In this document: piece by piece, positions 62,077 to 64,000 of the stretch
Layout: every line of letters starts with the position of its first letter
How positions within the stretch are numbered: position 1 is the stretch's first letter
From: Maribacter vaceletii
GTDB lineage: Bacteria > Bacteroidota > Bacteroidia > Flavobacteriales > Flavobacteriaceae
DNA: 64,000 bases
Reading direction: 5' to 3'
NCBI RefSeq assembly: GCF_003634105.1
Contig: NZ_RBIQ01000007.1
Coordinates: forward strand, 682,001 to 746,000
Made by a program: the position numbers and the translations under genes
Notes under the pieces: generated by a model
The model's input: only the letters and a program-made list of their open reading frames with translations
The model's database searches: none
Told to the model about the DNA's origin: nothing

Positions 62077-62100
62077 ATACGTTATTTTTAGGTTGATTAC

Positions 62101-62134
62101 TAAAGATATAAAAAAATATGAATTACGCAACAAA
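62101..62134 (-). promoter_or_regulatory. Putative promoter of the CBS-domain gene
   Basis: On the minus strand TTTG (62134-62131), a 22-nt spacer and TATCTTTA (62108-62101) match the consensus with one mismatch in the -7 box. Confidence 0.5.
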
Positions 62135-62271
62135 TATTACTATTAATTGAATTAACATCACCATTAAAAAGATTTTGATACAAAATTCATATTCAAAAAA
62201 TATTATACTTACAGTAACATAAAACAACTATATTACCGCTTATATTTACAATAAATAGTACTACAAACTAT

Positions 62272-63078
62272 ATGAAAAATATTGGAATTTTAGGCTGCGG
62301 TTGGCTAGGATACCCACTAGCAAAAGAACTTTTAAAAAATGCGTATACTATATATGGTTCTACAACCACACATAGCAAAGTAGAAAAATTAAAAAATGAT
62401 GGAATAAAAGCTTCCAAAATTATATTCTTTGAAAATAAAATTGAAGGAGACATTAGTACCTTTCTAAAACCCTTAGATATAGTAATTATTAATACTCCAC
62501 CTAGACTAAGAGGAAAAAACAAAGAGAATTTTGTAAAAAAAATGACTCTCCTCCATAGAGAAATAAAAAAAGTAAAATGTTCTAAAATTATATTTATTAG
62601 TAGTACTGCTGTTTACGGGAATGTAAGTGGAACAGTTACCGAAGAAAGTCCAACCCAAGCAAACACGGAATCTGGAAAACAATTACTCGTATGCGAAAAT
62701 CTTTTCTTAGATGATCCTGAATTACAAACTACTATTATTAGGTTTGGTGGATTAATTGGACCGGATAGGCATCCTGTAACAATGCTTTCAGGGAAAGAAA
62801 ACTTAACTAATGGAAATGCCCCTGTTAATTTAATTCATTTACAGGATTGTATCTCTATTATTAAAACTACTATTAATAAAGGTTGGTGGAATACCATTAT
62901 GAATGCGGTACACCCATTACACCCAACTAAAAAAGAATATTATACGCAAGAAGCATTATTAAGGGGCATAAAACCCCCAAATTATATAACTTCTAATGAA
63001 GTAAACAACAAAAAAGTGGACTCTACTTGGCTAATAAATGTTAAAAAATACCATTTTCACACCTCTATTTATAGTTAA
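62272..63078 (+). CDS. NAD(P)-binding epimerase/dehydratase-like protein
   Basis: A 268-residue Rossmann protein. The dinucleotide motif is GILGCGWLGYPLAKELL (about 4-20). A later IIFISSTAVYGN and an RFGGLIGPDRHP region are typical of the YeeZ/SDR-like nucleotide-sugar epimerase family. The catalytic Tyr-x-x-x-Lys is not clear, as YGNVS lacks Lys at the right spacing. It may bind but not turn over classic sugar substrates. It stands alone. Confidence 0.82.
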   Translation: MKNIGILGCGWLGYPLAKELLKNAYTIYGSTTTHSKVEKLKNDGIKASKIIFFENKIEGDISTFLKPLDIVIINTPPRLRGKNKENFVKKMTLLHREIKKVKCSKIIFISSTAVYGNVSGTVTEESPTQANTESGKQLLVCENLFLDDPELQTTIIRFGGLIGPDRHPVTMLSGKENLTNGNAPVNLIHLQDCISIIKTTINKGWWNTIMNAVHPLHPTKKEYYTQEALLRGIKPPNYITSNEVNNKKVDSTWLINVKKYHFHTSIYS

Positions 63079-63201
63079 AACACATCAAAACAAACGTTTT
63101 TCACAACAAAAAGAAGGATTTTGTGTTAATTATATACTTGAAAAACAGAAGTTTATCGATGAAATACATACCTTTATATTATATTTTTAAATATAAAAGC
63201 C

Positions 63202-63576
63202 ATGAAAAATTCAAGTTTAAAAAGGAGAATTTTACTGGATGTAGAAAACTTAATTTCTAGAAGTAGCTCCTTTCAAAAAAGTAGTTCAAAGTTTAACAAA
63301 CTACATGTTGCTATATTAAAAAAGCATTACAATGCAGCAGATGTTTCTATAGATTATAATAGAAACCGTGTTACTATGAATATCATTGTGGATGATAAAC
63401 AATATGATCCAAAAACAATAAATACAAACCTCAGTACAATCTACACAAATTTGTGTTTTGAAAATTTAAAAGATTTTTTAAACTCTTGTATAGAAAAGGA
63501 TACCAAAAGTTTAGCTTTTTATGCCAGCTTACTTAGAGCTTTTACAAAAAAAGAAATAAAACTTAGTGTTGTTTAA
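63202..63576 (+). CDS. Hypothetical protein
   Basis: A 124-residue basic protein with a Ser-rich N-terminal quarter and a predicted alpha/beta remainder (VSIDYNRNRVTMNIIVDDKQ, then a helical C-terminus). No signal peptide, membrane segment or known domain is visible. A terminator 23 bases past its stop marks the end of a short single-gene unit. Confidence 0.62.
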   Translation: MKNSSLKRRILLDVENLISRSSSFQKSSSKFNKLHVAILKKHYNAADVSIDYNRNRVTMNIIVDDKQYDPKTINTNLSTIYTNLCFENLKDFLNSCIEKDTKSLAFYASLLRAFTKKEIKLSVV

Positions 63577-63598
63577 ATTATTCACTAATAAATTATAG

Positions 63599-63629
63599 AA
63601 AAGGGGGTGCTTAAAGTATCCCTTTTTTT
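63599..63629 (+). terminator. Intrinsic terminator
   Basis: An AAAAGGGG/TCCCTTTT stem with one bulged G, an inner TGC/GTA stem and a TTAAA loop, followed by seven T residues. It lies 23 bases after the hypothetical protein stop. Confidence 0.75.
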
Positions 63630-63708
63630 ATTAAAATGTGTTTTAAAGATAATATTAACAGATTACTCTAAATTATTTAATAGTTTAGTACACTAAATTT
63701 TAACAAAA

Positions 63709-64000
63709 ATGAAAAAGATATTTTTAGCCCTACTATTACTTATAGGCTTTTCTGCTATTGCACAAACTAAAACCGAATTACAAAAGCATTATGAAGCTTT
63801 TTATAAAGAAATGAGGCTACAAGGCGATGTAAATGGTGTTATTAATGCACTTACACATTTAAACGTTATTGCGCCTTCTAAACAAAGAAAAGACACCTTA
63901 GCGTTTATTTATGCTAATGACAATCAACATTTACAAGCATTAAACACCATAGGAATAGAAAAAATAGATACGGATTCTGATTTAGCTGTACAGGTAAAAG
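63709..64000 (+). CDS. Secreted protein, partial (cut by window edge)
   Basis: The frame begins with ATG at 63709 and runs open to the end of the window, 97 codons. A signal peptide ends near FSAIAQ. The visible mature part is helical and TPR-like (ELQKHYEAFYKEMRLQGD, then HLNVIAPSKQRKDTLAFIYAN). The 3' end is missing, so the family cannot be fixed. Confidence 0.7.
   Translation, partial: MKKIFLALLLLIGFSAIAQTKTELQKHYEAFYKEMRLQGDVNGVINALTHLNVIAPSKQRKDTLAFIYANDNQHLQALNTIGIEKIDTDSDLAVQVK

Overview
The window is AT-rich and densely coded. It reads as a chromosome segment from the Bacteroidota, most likely a (marine-type) member of the Flavobacteriaceae. Three things point there: Bacteroidota-type promoters (TTTG or TTG, about 19-20 nt, then TAnnTTTG) at several gene starts; a type IX secretion C-terminal sorting domain; and typical flavobacterial neighbours (WG repeats, TlpA-like thioredoxins, an OlsF-like acyltransferase, an aromatic ammonia-lyase of the Flavobacterium johnsoniae tyrosine ammonia-lyase type). 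I see no rRNA, tRNA, CRISPR array, insertion sequence or phage gene. Species cannot be named from the sequence alone.

Region 1 (1-2.6 kb): recQ and a convergent DoxX-like membrane protein.

Region 2 (2.7-36.4 kb): one very large biosynthetic locus with the gene content of a flexirubin (aryl polyene-dialkylresorcinol pigment) cluster. From 35059 down to 3273, 33 genes lie head to tail on the minus strand, many overlapping by 1-40 bases, with a Crp/Fnr regulator as the last co-directional gene. Tyrosine ammonia-lyase supplies p-coumarate. A PaaK-like ligase would activate it. Two acyl carrier proteins, three ketosynthases with intact Cys-His-His triads, a chain-length-factor-like partner without the catalytic residues, a truncated ketosynthase-like protein, a ketoreductase, three hot-dog dehydratase-like proteins and a thioesterase would build the polyene. 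DarA and DarB would make the dialkylresorcinol. An LpxL-like acyltransferase, a methyltransferase, a CrtI-like flavoprotein, a JmjC/cupin protein and a divergently transcribed flavin-dependent halogenase are candidates for joining and tailoring. An ABC exporter, a giant MMPL-PlsC fusion, a LolA-like carrier, a lipoprotein and a beta-barrel protein would move the product to the outer membrane. A promoter in front of TAL (-7 box at 35121-35128) and an internal one at 13593-13622 suggest at least two transcription units.

Region 3 (36.4-43.4 kb): a secreted protein, a PAP2 phosphatase, tex, a Cys-rich small protein, ferritin, metG and a 53-residue basic small ORF. Region 4 (43.4-49.4 kb): a DUF1501/DUF1800 secretion pair, yraN, an ACT-domain-like protein and a TlpA-like thioredoxin lipoprotein-type protein. 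Region 5 (49.4-58.3 kb): mfd, a TerB-like protein, fbp, a GNAT acetyltransferase, aspartate kinase and an OlsF-like acyltransferase. Region 6 (58.3-64 kb): a 385-base intergenic stretch with hairpin repeats, a GH99/71-like lipoprotein, a pentapeptide-repeat protein, small hypothetical proteins, a CBS-domain protein, an NAD(P)-binding protein and a gene cut by the window edge.
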